Source: an uncultured Eubacterium sp.
Lineage (GTDB): Bacteria > Bacillota > Clostridia > Lachnospirales > Lachnospiraceae
Direction: 5' to 3'
DNA length: 31,706 bases
Assembly (NCBI GenBank): GCA_910580075.1
Contig: CAJTVR010000016.1
Span: 35,573 to 67,278, forward strand
Below, one piece after another: positions 7,070 to 15,503 of the stretch. Numbering within the stretch: position 1 is the stretch's first letter; the number at the start of each line of letters is the position of its first letter. The notes under the pieces are model-generated. The model searched no databases. It was not told the origin of the DNA and saw nothing but the letters and a program-made list of their open reading frames with translations. The position numbers were made by a program, and so were the translations under genes.

Positions 7070-7846
7070 ATGCCAGCAGAAAAAGACACTTTTAAATTAG
7101 GAAACCAGGAATTTACTTCCAGGTTTATTCTGGGTTCAGGAAAATATTCCATGGAACTGATTCGCGCAGCAGTGGAAAATGCCGGAGCGCAGATCATTAC
7201 ACTTGCTGTACGCAGAACTAATACAAAGAAAAATGAAAATATTTTAGACTATATTCCTAAAGGGGTTACCCTGCTTCCCAACACTTCCGGAGCCCGGAAT
7301 GCAAAGGAAGCTGTGCGGATTGCGCGTATGTCGCGGGAATTAGGCTGTGGGGATTTTGTGAAAATAGAAATTATGAAGGACAGCAAATATCTGCTGCCGG
7401 ATAATGCAGAAACGGTTAAGGCTACAGATCAGCTTGCCAGGGAAGGATTTACCGTACTCGCATATATGTACCCGGATTTATATACTGCAAGAGATCTGGT
7501 CCAGGCAGGGGCGGCAGCTGTGATGCCGTTAGCTTCTCCGATTGGATCTAATAAGGGGCTGGCCACAAAAGATTTTATACAGATTTTAATTGATGAGACG
7601 GATGTTCCGATTATCGTAGATGCGGGCATTGGAAGGCCTTCCCAGGCATGCGAAGCAATGGAAATGGGAGCAGCGGCAATAATGGCCAATACAGCGGTTG
7701 CAACTGCCGGAAATATCCCTCTTATGGCAGGGGCTTTTAAAAATGCTATTGAGGCAGGGCGCAGTGCATATCTGGCAGGACTTGGCAGAGTGCTCGAGAG
7801 GGGGGCTTCGGCTTCAGATCCGCTGACAGGTTTTCTGCGGGACTGA
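7070..7846 (+). CDS. thiG: Thiazole synthase ThiG
   Basis: A 258-residue TIM-barrel enzyme that condenses 1-deoxy-D-xylulose 5-phosphate, dehydroglycine and ThiS thiocarboxylate into the thiazole phosphate. The start has a well-spaced GAAAGGAG. Typical segments are FTSRFILGSGKY (16-26), LAVRRTN (about 45-51), LLPNTSGA (68-75), the Schiff-base lysine in DFVKIEI (K98), MPLASPIGSNKGL, IIVDAGIGRPSQA and NTAVATA. The length matches the family. It lies 50 bases after thiS and 242 bases before thiH; that gap holds mini repeat copy D. The product would be handed to TenI and then to ThiE, which is not in this window. Confidence 0.96.
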   Translation: MPAEKDTFKLGNQEFTSRFILGSGKYSMELIRAAVENAGAQIITLAVRRTNTKKNENILDYIPKGVTLLPNTSGARNAKEAVRIARMSRELGCGDFVKIEIMKDSKYLLPDNAETVKATDQLAREGFTVLAYMYPDLYTARDLVQAGAAAVMPLASPIGSNKGLATKDFIQILIDETDVPIIVDAGIGRPSQACEAMEMGAAAIMANTAVATAGNIPLMAGAFKNAIEAGRSAYLAGLGRVLERGASASDPLTGFLRD

Positions 7847-7915
7847 GCAAAAAGAAACACCAGAAGAATCCAGAAATAAGGACAGGCTGAAACAAGGATG
7901 AAAACAGCATCCAGG

Positions 7916-7980
7916 CACATAAAATTCATCCGGTGCCAGCCAGGAGGAGAAACTTCTCTGTCTGGCGTCTGGATAACCTG
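7916..7980 (+). repeat. Mini copy D of the palindromic repeat, inside the thi operon
   Basis: The left end, from CATAAAATTCATCCGGTGCC to GGAGAAA, matches copy A from 3999 at about 32 of 37 positions. The right end, TTCTCTGTCTGGCGTCTGG, matches the right end of copy A (TTCTCTGCCTGGCGTTCGG). The roughly 220-base centre is missing, leaving a short hairpin. It lies in the 242-base gap between thiG and thiH, which otherwise holds no gene. Confidence 0.65.
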
Positions 7981-8088
7981 TACAATTTTACAAAAAGCAG
8001 CAGGATACTTTTCAGCAAATTATACTGTTAATCGGAATTCTCATATACGCAGACAAGGATAGAAAAAAGTAAGGAAAGAGAGAAAATA

Positions 8089-9345
8089 ATGCCACAGAAC
8101 CAGTTTTATGTAGATTCAGATAAATTAACAAAACAAGCATTAGACCATAAGCACCGTCTGGAATATGATCCGTCATCAAGAACAGACCATATGGCATATA
8201 TGGAAGGAATGGAGCAGATTTCATCGGATATTATGGATAAAGTGCTTACACAAATGCAAAGCTATGATTACGAAAGCTATACGGATGCAGATGTGCAGCG
8301 TGCCCTTATGCACGAAACCTGCAGTGTGGAAGATTTCAAAGCGCTGCTGTCTCCGGCTGCTGCGCCGCATCTGGAAGAAATGGCTGCAAAAGCAAAACTA
8401 GAAACAGGCAGGCATTTTGGAAACACGGTATACCTGTTTACGCCTCTGTATATTGCAAATTACTGTGAAAATTACTGTGTGTACTGCGGATTTAACTGTT
8501 ATAACGATATTTCCCGCAAAAAACTGACCCTGGAAGAGATCGAGCATGAGATGAAGGTTATAGCGGACTCCGGTATGGAAGAAATACTTCTGTTAACAGG
8601 TGAAAGCCGTAAAATGAGCAGCCTTTCATACATAGGAAGCGCCTGTAAGCTGGCAGCAAAATATTTTCGGAATACAGGGCTTGAAATATATCCGGTAAAC
8701 AGCGGGGATTACAGGTATCTTCATGAATGCGGTGCAGATTATATTACTGTATTTCAGGAAACATATGATGCAGACCAATATGAAAAACTGCACTTAATGG
8801 GGCATAAACGGGTATTTCCATATCGTTTTGAAGCACAGGAGAGAGCTATTTTAGGAGGCATGCGCGGCGTGGCCTGTTCGGCGCTTTTAGGGCTTTCTGA
8901 TTATCGCAAAGACGCCCTTGCTTCGGCACTGCATGTCTATTATCTGCAGCGGAAATATCCGCATGTGGAATATTCTCTGTCCTGTCCAAGGCTGCGTCCG
9001 ATTGTGAACAATGATAAAATCAATCCCCGGGACGTGCATGAAACTCAGCTCTGCCAGATTCTCTGTGCATACCGTATCTTTCTGCCTTATGCAGGAATCA
9101 CTGTATCTTCCAGAGAACAGGGCCGTTTTCGGGACGGAATTGTAAAAATTGCTGCGACCAAAGTATCTGCCGGAGTATCGACGGGCATAGGCGACCATGA
9201 AAGCAAATATCATGGAACAAAGGAAGCTGATACGGGGGACGAACAGTTTGAAATTTCAGATAACCGGAGTTTTGACCGGATGTATGAGGATATTGCATCT
9301 GCCGGGCTGCAGCCTGTTTTAAATGATTATATTTATGTGTCCTGA
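8089..9345 (+). CDS. thiH: 2-iminoacetate (dehydroglycine) synthase ThiH
   Basis: A 418-residue radical-SAM enzyme that cleaves tyrosine to p-cresol and dehydroglycine, the C-N unit of the thiazole in anaerobes. The cluster motif CxxxCxxC is in NYCENYCVYCGF (C126, C130, C133). Other family segments are LLLTGESR, IYPVNSGDY, VFQETYD, YHLMGHKRVFPYRFEAQERA-type sequence near residues 230-255 and YSLSCPRLRP. The final third has SSREQGRFRDGIVKIAATKV and GVSTGIGDH, as expected for the ThiC_ThiH-associated C-domain. The start is preceded by AAGGAAAGAG. Use of ThiH rather than the oxygen-dependent ThiO fits an anaerobic host. Confidence 0.95.
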   Translation: MPQNQFYVDSDKLTKQALDHKHRLEYDPSSRTDHMAYMEGMEQISSDIMDKVLTQMQSYDYESYTDADVQRALMHETCSVEDFKALLSPAAAPHLEEMAAKAKLETGRHFGNTVYLFTPLYIANYCENYCVYCGFNCYNDISRKKLTLEEIEHEMKVIADSGMEEILLLTGESRKMSSLSYIGSACKLAAKYFRNTGLEIYPVNSGDYRYLHECGADYITVFQETYDADQYEKLHLMGHKRVFPYRFEAQERAILGGMRGVACSALLGLSDYRKDALASALHVYYLQRKYPHVEYSLSCPRLRPIVNNDKINPRDVHETQLCQILCAYRIFLPYAGITVSSREQGRFRDGIVKIAATKVSAGVSTGIGDHESKYHGTKEADTGDEQFEISDNRSFDRMYEDIASAGLQPVLNDYIYVS

Positions 9346-9428
9346 CGATGAAAATCTGCCGGTACTGGAGGAACGCAGTGCGGATGTCTGTACAGGCAGA
9401 TGCGCTGCAGATTAAGGAGGTTTGTATA

Positions 9429-10052
9429 ATGCTGCCAGATATAAAAATACGCTGTATCACAAACCGCCATCTGGCGGTACAGGATTATTTCGATCAAATC
9501 AGAACGATAGCGCTTGCCGGGCCGGAAGCAGTGATAATCAGGGAAAAGGATCTGAAAGAATCTGAATATGAGCAGCTTGCCGCACGGGTCATAGGAATCT
9601 GTGCAGATTACGGGGTACCGTGTATTGTGCATGGATACCCTTATGCTGCTGTGCATCTTGGAGCAGAAGCAGTGCATCTGCCGCTTTGGAAGCTCCTGGA
9701 TATGCCGGACTGGCAGAAACGGCTGTTCTCTGTGATTGGAGCATCCGTACATTCCAAAGAGGAAGCCCTTCTGGCACAGTCAGCAGGGGCGTCTTATCTG
9801 ACAGCCGGACATGTTTTTGCAACAGACTGTAAACAGGGAGTGCCGCCGAGGGGACTTTCCTTTCTGAAGGAAGTCTGTATGGCGGTGCAGATCCCGGTCT
9901 ATGCACTGGGCGGTATTCATGCGGGAAATGCTAAGGAATGCATTCAGGCAGGAGCGGCGGGAGTGTGTGTTATGTCAGAATGCATGAAACGTGCAGATTT
10001 GCCCAGAGGTGTTTTTAATCACTGGGGCAGCTTTGCGGTGAAGCATTTCTGA
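9429..10052 (+). CDS. tenI: Thiazole tautomerase-like protein (TenI, ThiE superfamily)
   Basis: A 207-residue TIM-barrel protein of the ThiE/TenI superfamily. AAGGAGG at 9414-9420 selects the ATG at 9429; an in-frame ATG at 9348 lacks such a site. The segment GHVFATDCKQGVPPRG (127-142) matches the TenI signature, including the histidine (H128) that corresponds to the catalytic residue of the thiazole tautomerase. The ThiE pyrimidine/pyrophosphate motif around NDR...DGVHLGQ is replaced by VHGYPYAAVHLGAEAVHLP, so it probably does not make thiamine phosphate. The expected role is aromatising the ThiG product. Many databases would label it thiamine phosphate synthase. It is the last gene of the thi operon. 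Confidence 0.8.
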   Translation: MLPDIKIRCITNRHLAVQDYFDQIRTIALAGPEAVIIREKDLKESEYEQLAARVIGICADYGVPCIVHGYPYAAVHLGAEAVHLPLWKLLDMPDWQKRLFSVIGASVHSKEEALLAQSAGASYLTAGHVFATDCKQGVPPRGLSFLKEVCMAVQIPVYALGGIHAGNAKECIQAGAAGVCVMSECMKRADLPRGVFNHWGSFAVKHF

Positions 10053-10083
10053 GTGAATTAGAAGGGACGGTTTGTCCAAAAAT

Positions 10084-10393
10084 ATGGGATTCCCGAACGC
10101 CAGGCAGAGAAATGTTTTCCTTTTTCTGTGACTCTGGAGAACAGTTAGAAATTCTTAATTTTCTGCCTGGTATCCAGGATTTGGGGCACTCTGTCTGCCG
10201 CCGCTGAAAACCTGGAAGCCCCAAAAGGTGCCTGCCAGTGCCACTGCATATAGCCTGACAAAACCGCCAGGGCATCAGGCACCGGTCCGTCCGCTGCCAC
10301 AGACTGGAAGCAGAAAATTTAGAAGTTCTTACTGTTCGTAAGCGGAACAGAAAAAGGAAAAAGTATCTCTTCCCAGCGTCCGGCTAAGCTATA
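10084..10393 (+). repeat. Long palindromic repeat element, copy B (full length)
   Basis: Second full copy, same orientation as copy A. Inner arms GAACAGTTAGAA.. (10138-10165) and its partner at 10310-10337 pair at 25 of 28 positions. The interleaved segments CCAGG/CCTGG and GGGGC/GCCCC and the GGTGCCTG/CAGGCACC hairpin are all kept. The loop of that hairpin differs almost entirely from copy A, as does the 3' outer arm. Its left end (ATGGGATTCCCGAACGCCAG) is the reverse complement of the right end of copy A. It begins 31 bases after tenI and fills most of the 389-base gap to the next gene. Confidence 0.85.
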
Positions 10394-10407
10394 CACTTTC
10401 CTTTTTC
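10350..10407 (-). terminator. Possible intrinsic terminator after the AAA/nuclease-like gene
   Basis: GAAAAAGGAAAAAGTAT (10350-10366) pairs with ATACACTTTCCTTTTTC (10391-10407) at 15 of 17 positions. The minus-strand product ends in a T-rich run. It overlaps the right arm of repeat copy B, so that arm can fold either with its palindrome partner or with this segment. Confidence 0.4.
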
Positions 10408-10441
10408 AGCTGCTGTATAAAAACGTTCTCTGCTGCGTGCA

Positions 10442-12010
10442 TTACTCTTCTTCATTTATATACTCAATCATGCACTGATGCTCTTTCTTTTTTGTATCAT
10501 AGCTGATGCCCACAAGAAGGATTTTTTCAACTTTTTCACGTCTTAATTTTTCACAGTACTCTTTATCTTTAATCTGCCTGACAGCAGCCTGCGGTGTATC
10601 ATCTGCCTTTAATTCCATCACCATTCCTGGCAGATTTTTTTGTCTCGGATAAAAAATAAAATCAGCAAAACCTTTCCCGCTTTTTTCTTCACGTTCGATC
10701 CTGTATTTATTCCTGGCTGACAAGTACGCAAGCGTTACAACACAGGCCAGGCTGTTTTCATCATTATACTGCAGGACCGGTATCTCACTGTTATGAATAT
10801 TATGAAGATAAGATGCTGCTTCGTCTCCCCTTTGTTCCAGCGTTGCATTCAGTATATGCATAGAATTTTTAACAAGCTCTGCCACATAATCAAAATCATC
10901 ATCTTCCAGCGCCTTTTGAAATTCCAGCATCAGCTCCCTGTTTGGAATTGAAAGCACCCCGTCATGATATGATAAAAGGCCGTAAATTATCATGGCTGCA
11001 TATATTTCTTTCTTATTCGAAGGACTGTCCTGGCCGGCTGTATATTCATCCAGTATTTCGATTCTGACCGGCATATGGTTTACCATCTTTACAGTATCTT
11101 CCCTGACTTCGCCAATATTATATTTTAAAAAGAATAAAACCTCATCCAATCTGCCAGTTCTCGTCCAGTAGCTCTGACACTTTCCTCTGTTCAGTGCCAT
11201 AACAACCGAACGAGGATTATATAACCGTCCGCCACCATCTGTCTGGTATCCATCATACCAGTCTGAAATTTCATCCATAGAAATTCCGGACTGTTTTGAG
11301 CAGAGCATGGCCGTTTCATCTTCTGTAAATCCAAAAAACTCATCATAGTACGCATCATTCAGCATTGTATATTCATCAAACATATTCAGTGCAGATCCGG
11401 TACTGTACTGCTTAACCGGCAGAACACCTGTCATATACGCAAGAGCCACATACGGCCTGTCTTTCAGCATATCCCTGATCCATTCCAGAAAATCAAGCTG
11501 ATTCTCTTTGTATAATTCATGACTGAAAATATAATCCCATTCATCAATAATAAAAATGAACTTATCGCCTGAAGCGGCTAAAAGGTCTGGCAGACTGTCA
11601 AATTCCATGTCAGCAAGCGCAGGATATGCCTGTCTGATATCGTTTTCTATAATCCGGCTGAAACGCCCAATATAATTACTGTATGCCTTTCCTTTTCCTG
11701 ATAATTCACTGAACGTAATTTTCACAATATTATACTGATTCCGGTGCTGGTCATAATATCTGCTTTTACTGATATTCAGGCCGTCAAACAGCCCCTTTGC
11801 GCAGACTGCCTTTCCGTAATATGCTCCAAGCATATTCAGCACCGATGTTTTTCCAAAACGGCGCGGTTTGGTAATGCAGATAAATCTGTTTTTTGTATTA
11901 ATCTGTCTGCTTATTTTTTCAATAATTGCCGATTTATCTACAAAAAATATATCATTGCGAAGCATCCTGAAATCTTCATAAGATGAATCTGTATTCAGAT
12001 AAACTGCCAC
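10442..12010 (-). CDS. AAA-ATPase-like / PD-(D/E)XK nuclease-like protein (DUF1703 type)
   Basis: A 522-residue two-domain protein. The N-terminal AAA-ATPase-like domain (PF09820 type) has VDKSAIIEKI, a P-loop-like KPRRFGKTS (48-56) and Walker B-like FIFIIDEWD (151-159). The C-terminal domain (PF08011/DUF1703 type) has D450 in GFADF and ELK (E466, K468) in MVMELKADD, the D...ExK pattern of PD-(D/E)XK nucleases. I chose the GTG at 12010 because AGGAGG (12019-12024) is then 8 bases away; a GTG at 12019 overlaps that site. Such proteins occur in many copies in gut anaerobes and their role is not settled; a mobile or defence-like function is often suspected but is inference. It follows the methyltransferase gene by 79 bases on the same strand. 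Confidence 0.85.
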   Translation of the reverse strand: MAVYLNTDSSYEDFRMLRNDIFFVDKSAIIEKISRQINTKNRFICITKPRRFGKTSVLNMLGAYYGKAVCAKGLFDGLNISKSRYYDQHRNQYNIVKITFSELSGKGKAYSNYIGRFSRIIENDIRQAYPALADMEFDSLPDLLAASGDKFIFIIDEWDYIFSHELYKENQLDFLEWIRDMLKDRPYVALAYMTGVLPVKQYSTGSALNMFDEYTMLNDAYYDEFFGFTEDETAMLCSKQSGISMDEISDWYDGYQTDGGGRLYNPRSVVMALNRGKCQSYWTRTGRLDEVLFFLKYNIGEVREDTVKMVNHMPVRIEILDEYTAGQDSPSNKKEIYAAMIIYGLLSYHDGVLSIPNRELMLEFQKALEDDDFDYVAELVKNSMHILNATLEQRGDEAASYLHNIHNSEIPVLQYNDENSLACVVTLAYLSARNKYRIEREEKSGKGFADFIFYPRQKNLPGMVMELKADDTPQAAVRQIKDKEYCEKLRREKVEKILLVGISYDTKKKEHQCMIEYINEEE

Positions 12011-12089
12011 TTCAGCCACCTCCTGTCTGCCGCTATGGCTTGTGTGTTCTGCTGCATTTTAAGCCTGTCTGTTTCTGCCGTAACATATC

Positions 12090-12878
12090 TCAGCATTTCT
12101 TTAAAATATCCACCGTATGCGCACTCGCTCCCAGCAGTTCCGGCCGTTCACAGACAGACATCTGATAGCGGATAAATAATTCAAACGTCTCTTGATCCAT
12201 TGCATTTAAAACCTGGCGCATATAATTGGCGGGGCCGTCCGGTGCAATGATCTGAACACGCTCAAGAACTGTTTGTTCCAGGTTTATCTGTGCATTCATC
12301 TGATTAATATCTTCCAGCCGGACATAATCATATAAATCTTCAGGCTGCGACACGCAATGAAAATCTGCATTTAATTTTCCGTTTTCCATGCAGCCCTTTA
12401 TATTTCCGTCCCGGAATCCATGCAGCAAGACACCGTATTCGTTCATGCAGTAGGCAGCCAGCACATATCCGCCCTTTTTTGTAACACGCGCTGCCTCTTT
12501 CAGTGCTTTTATTTTATCTTCGATTGTAAATAAATGATACATAGGCCCGAACAGCAGTGCCATGTCAAAGGATTCATTTTCAAACCGTGACAGGTTCAGC
12601 GCATTTCCGTGATATGCTTTTACGCTGCTTCCCTTGGATTTTAATATACCAAGATTATATTTTACCAGTTCTACCGCTGTGACATCATATCCTTCGTCTG
12701 CCAGACGAACACTGTAGCGCCCGGTTCCGGCTCCGATGTCTATGATTTTTGCATGTCCGGTTTCTGGCAGATATTTGCGGATATATTTCATCGTAATGAT
12801 ATATTCCACCTGTCCATGCCTTCTTCCAAGGCGTTTTTCTTCACAGAATTTATTGTAATATTTTTCCAGCTCTGTCAT
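12090..12878 (-). CDS. Class I SAM-dependent methyltransferase
   Basis: A 262-residue cytoplasmic protein. SAM motif I is KIIDIGAGTGRYSVRLA (44-60), followed by VTAVELV with the acidic ribose-binding residue, and FDMALLFGPMYHL (about 105-117) as motif IV. ARVTKKGGYVLAAYC is the post-motif helix and strand. The fold is the Methyltransf_11/25 group, which methylates small molecules, lipids or RNA. The C-terminal 100 residues carry no motif I recognise, so the substrate is unknown. AAGGAGG is 10 bases from the ATG. The gene starts only 24 bases after the terminator hairpin of the glgP operon. Confidence 0.85.
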   Translation of the reverse strand: MTELEKYYNKFCEEKRLGRRHGQVEYIITMKYIRKYLPETGHAKIIDIGAGTGRYSVRLADEGYDVTAVELVKYNLGILKSKGSSVKAYHGNALNLSRFENESFDMALLFGPMYHLFTIEDKIKALKEAARVTKKGGYVLAAYCMNEYGVLLHGFRDGNIKGCMENGKLNADFHCVSQPEDLYDYVRLEDINQMNAQINLEQTVLERVQIIAPDGPANYMRQVLNAMDQETFELFIRYQMSVCERPELLGASAHTVDILKKC

Positions 12879-12902
12879 AAACCAGAATCCTCCTTCAAAA
12901 AT

Positions 12903-12978
12903 AAAAATCAGGCAGTGCCGGCCGCTCTGCCTTCCCTATTCAGATAGGGTGCAAAGCGGGCCATACTGCCTGATTTTT
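12903..12978 (-). terminator. Long intrinsic terminator ending the ileS-glgP operon
   Basis: AAAAATCAGGCAGT (12903-12916) pairs perfectly with the 14 bases at 12965-12978. Inside are a near-perfect GCTTTGC/GCAGAGC helix and CCCTAT/ATAGGG at the tip. The minus-strand transcript ends in a T-rich run. It lies 29 bases past the glgP stop codon. Confidence 0.85.
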
Positions 12979-13006
12979 CGCTGTTCCAGCCTATGGCAGA
13001 CAGCTT

Positions 13007-15475
13007 TTATTCTTCTTCCAATTCTACCTGCACTTTTTTCAGATGCCAGATATCCCGTACATATTCTTCAATTGTACGGTCTGAAGAGAATTTTCCTACA
13101 TTTGCGACATTCAGGATCGCACTCTTTGCCCACTGTCTTTCATCCTTATAAGCCTGCATAACACGCTCCTGAGCCTGTGCATAAGCGCGGAAATCTTTCA
13201 ATACAAAGTAAGTGTCTGCGTACTGGGTACAGTTTGTATTCAGTAAGGAATCATACAGGTTGCGGAACAGTTCCGTATCGTTTCTGGAATAAAATCCGTT
13301 AATCAGCTGCATCAGTACCTGGCGGATATCAGAATCGCTGTTGAAAATTTCCATTGGATTGTAATCACGCCTGTTTTCATGCTCAATAACCTCATCGGAA
13401 CTCATGCCGAAGATAATCGCATTTTCTTCGCCCATTTCTTCAACCATTTCCACATTTGCGCCATCCATAGTACCAATTGTTAACGCACCATTTAACATAA
13501 ACTTCATATTTCCTGTTCCAGATGCTTCTTTCGATGCCGTAGAAATCTGCTCTGAGACATCTGCCGCTGCGAAAATCCATTCTGCGTTGGAAACACGATA
13601 GTCTTCAATAAATATAACCTTGATTTTATTATCTATACTCTTATCGTTGTTAACTACTTCTGCAACACTATTAATCAGCTTAATTGTTAATTTGGCATTC
13701 TTATAGCCTGCCGCTGCTTTTGCTCCGAAAATAAACGTACGCGGAACAAATTCCATAGACGGATTTTCTTTAATCTTATTATACAGATACATAACATGCA
13801 GAATATTCATAAGCTGTCTCTTATACTCATGCAGACGTTTTACCTGTACGTCAAAAATCGAACGCGGATTTACTTCAACTCCGTTATGGTCATAAATATA
13901 TTTCGCCAGACGCCGTTTGTTCTGGTATTTAATATTCATAAATTCCTGCTGTGCCTTTTCATCATCTGCATAAATAGCCAGCTTCTTCATATGGGACAAA
14001 TCTTTAATCCATTCATTTCCAATATGGTCTGTTACCCACTCTGCCAGCAGCGGATTTCCATGCAGAAGGAATCTTCTCTGTGTAATACCGTTTGTCTTAT
14101 TATTGAATTTTTCCGGGAACATCTGATAAAAATCTTTTAACTGCTGGTTTTTCAGTATTTCTGTATGAAGCCTTGCTACGCCGTTTACAGAAAAGCCTGC
14201 TGCAATCGCAAGATGCGCCATTTTTACCTGCCCGTCATATATAATAGACATTTTCTGGACTTTGGAATAGTCATTTGGAAACTTCTTCTGGATTTCCAGT
14301 ACAAATCTGCGGTTGATTTCTTCTACAATCTGGTAAATTCTAGGAAGCAGTCTGGAGAAGATTTCAATCGGCCATTTTTCCAGTGCTTCTGCCATAATCG
14401 TATGGTTTGTATAAGCACAGGTCTTTGTTGTAATTTCCCATGCAGTATCCCAGCCAAGGCCTTCTTCATCCAAAAGAAGGCGCATCAGTTCTGCAACTGC
14501 CAGCGTCGGGTGCGTATCATTCATCTGAATCACTACTTTATCCGGCAGCATGCGGATATCCGGGTGATTTTTCTTGAATTTTGAAAGTGCCCTCTGCAGA
14601 GAAGCGGATACAAAGAAATACTGCTGTTTCAGTCTTAATTCTTTTCCTGCGATATGATCGTCGCATGGATACAGTACATCTGTTAAGTTTCTTGCCAGAT
14701 TTTCTTCTTCTACTGCTTTTCTATAATCGCCCTTTCCAAATGCTTCCAGCTCGAAATATTTCATCGGCTCTGCATCCCAGATCATAAGCGTATTTACCAT
14801 ATTATTGTTATACCCTACAATCGGCATATCATATGGAATAGCTCTGACTGACTGGTAATTCTCGTGTACAAATCTGGTCTTGCCGTCTCCTGTATTTTCA
14901 GCCCGCACATAGCCGCCAAATTTTACTTCATAGCTGTATTCCGGTCTGCGCAGTTCGAATGGGTAGCCGTCTTTTAACCAGTTATCCGGTGTTTCGATCT
15001 GATAGCCGTCCTGAATAGCCTGTTTGAACATGCCATAGCGGTAACGGATGCCGCAGCCATAGGCCGGATATCCCAATGTTGCAAGTGATTCCATAAAACA
15101 TGCTGCCAGCCTTCCAAGACCGCCGTTGCCAAGAGCAGGGTCCGGTTCCTGGTCTTCAATTATATTGATATCCAGGGCAAGTTCTTCCAGCGCTTCCTGC
15201 ACTTCTCCGTACGCGGTCAGGTTAATCAGGTTATTTCCCAGGGCACGGCCCATTAAAAACTCCATAGACATGTAATAAACAATCTTTGGGTCTTCCCTGT
15301 CAAACGTCTTTTGTGTTGCCAGCCATTCATCGATGACTACATCTTTGACTGTGTTTGCGACTGCCTGGTAAATTTCCTGCTGGCTCGCTTCATTCAGCGT
15401 TTTGCGGTAAAGGTTTTTTACATTTTCCTTTACACTTTTCTTAAACGCCTCTTTTTCAAACATTTTGCTCTTCAT
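13007..15475 (-). CDS. glgP: Glycogen/maltodextrin phosphorylase
   Basis: An 822-residue GT35 enzyme that releases glucose 1-phosphate from the non-reducing ends of glycogen. The start at 15475 (MKSKMFEK) has AAGGAGG 6 bases upstream; an in-frame ATG at 15523 lies inside ileS. Family motifs include YYMSMEFLMGRALGNNL, EPDPALGNGGLGRLAACFM, VIQMNDTHPTLA, TNHTIMAEALEKWP, TNGITQRRFL, VQVKRLHEYKRQ and the PLP site EASGTGNMKFMLNGA with the lysine at residue 658. The length is standard. It is the last gene of an operon with ileS, 28 bases upstream. Glucose 1-phosphate is also a common substrate for nucleotidyltransferases like the one heading this operon, though that enzyme's specificity is unknown. 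Confidence 0.97.
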   Translation of the reverse strand: MKSKMFEKEAFKKSVKENVKNLYRKTLNEASQQEIYQAVANTVKDVVIDEWLATQKTFDREDPKIVYYMSMEFLMGRALGNNLINLTAYGEVQEALEELALDINIIEDQEPDPALGNGGLGRLAACFMESLATLGYPAYGCGIRYRYGMFKQAIQDGYQIETPDNWLKDGYPFELRRPEYSYEVKFGGYVRAENTGDGKTRFVHENYQSVRAIPYDMPIVGYNNNMVNTLMIWDAEPMKYFELEAFGKGDYRKAVEEENLARNLTDVLYPCDDHIAGKELRLKQQYFFVSASLQRALSKFKKNHPDIRMLPDKVVIQMNDTHPTLAVAELMRLLLDEEGLGWDTAWEITTKTCAYTNHTIMAEALEKWPIEIFSRLLPRIYQIVEEINRRFVLEIQKKFPNDYSKVQKMSIIYDGQVKMAHLAIAAGFSVNGVARLHTEILKNQQLKDFYQMFPEKFNNKTNGITQRRFLLHGNPLLAEWVTDHIGNEWIKDLSHMKKLAIYADDEKAQQEFMNIKYQNKRRLAKYIYDHNGVEVNPRSIFDVQVKRLHEYKRQLMNILHVMYLYNKIKENPSMEFVPRTFIFGAKAAAGYKNAKLTIKLINSVAEVVNNDKSIDNKIKVIFIEDYRVSNAEWIFAAADVSEQISTASKEASGTGNMKFMLNGALTIGTMDGANVEMVEEMGEENAIIFGMSSDEVIEHENRRDYNPMEIFNSDSDIRQVLMQLINGFYSRNDTELFRNLYDSLLNTNCTQYADTYFVLKDFRAYAQAQERVMQAYKDERQWAKSAILNVANVGKFSSDRTIEEYVRDIWHLKKVQVELEEE

Positions 15476-15503
15476 TGGTGTCCTCCTTATTAGTTTTGCT
15501 GCT

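Noticed and set aside
12879..12902. A separate promoter for the methyltransferase gene
   Set aside because: Only 24 bases separate it from the terminator hairpin; no -35/-10 pair fits outside the hairpin. Expression may come from read-through, but nothing in the sequence settles it.
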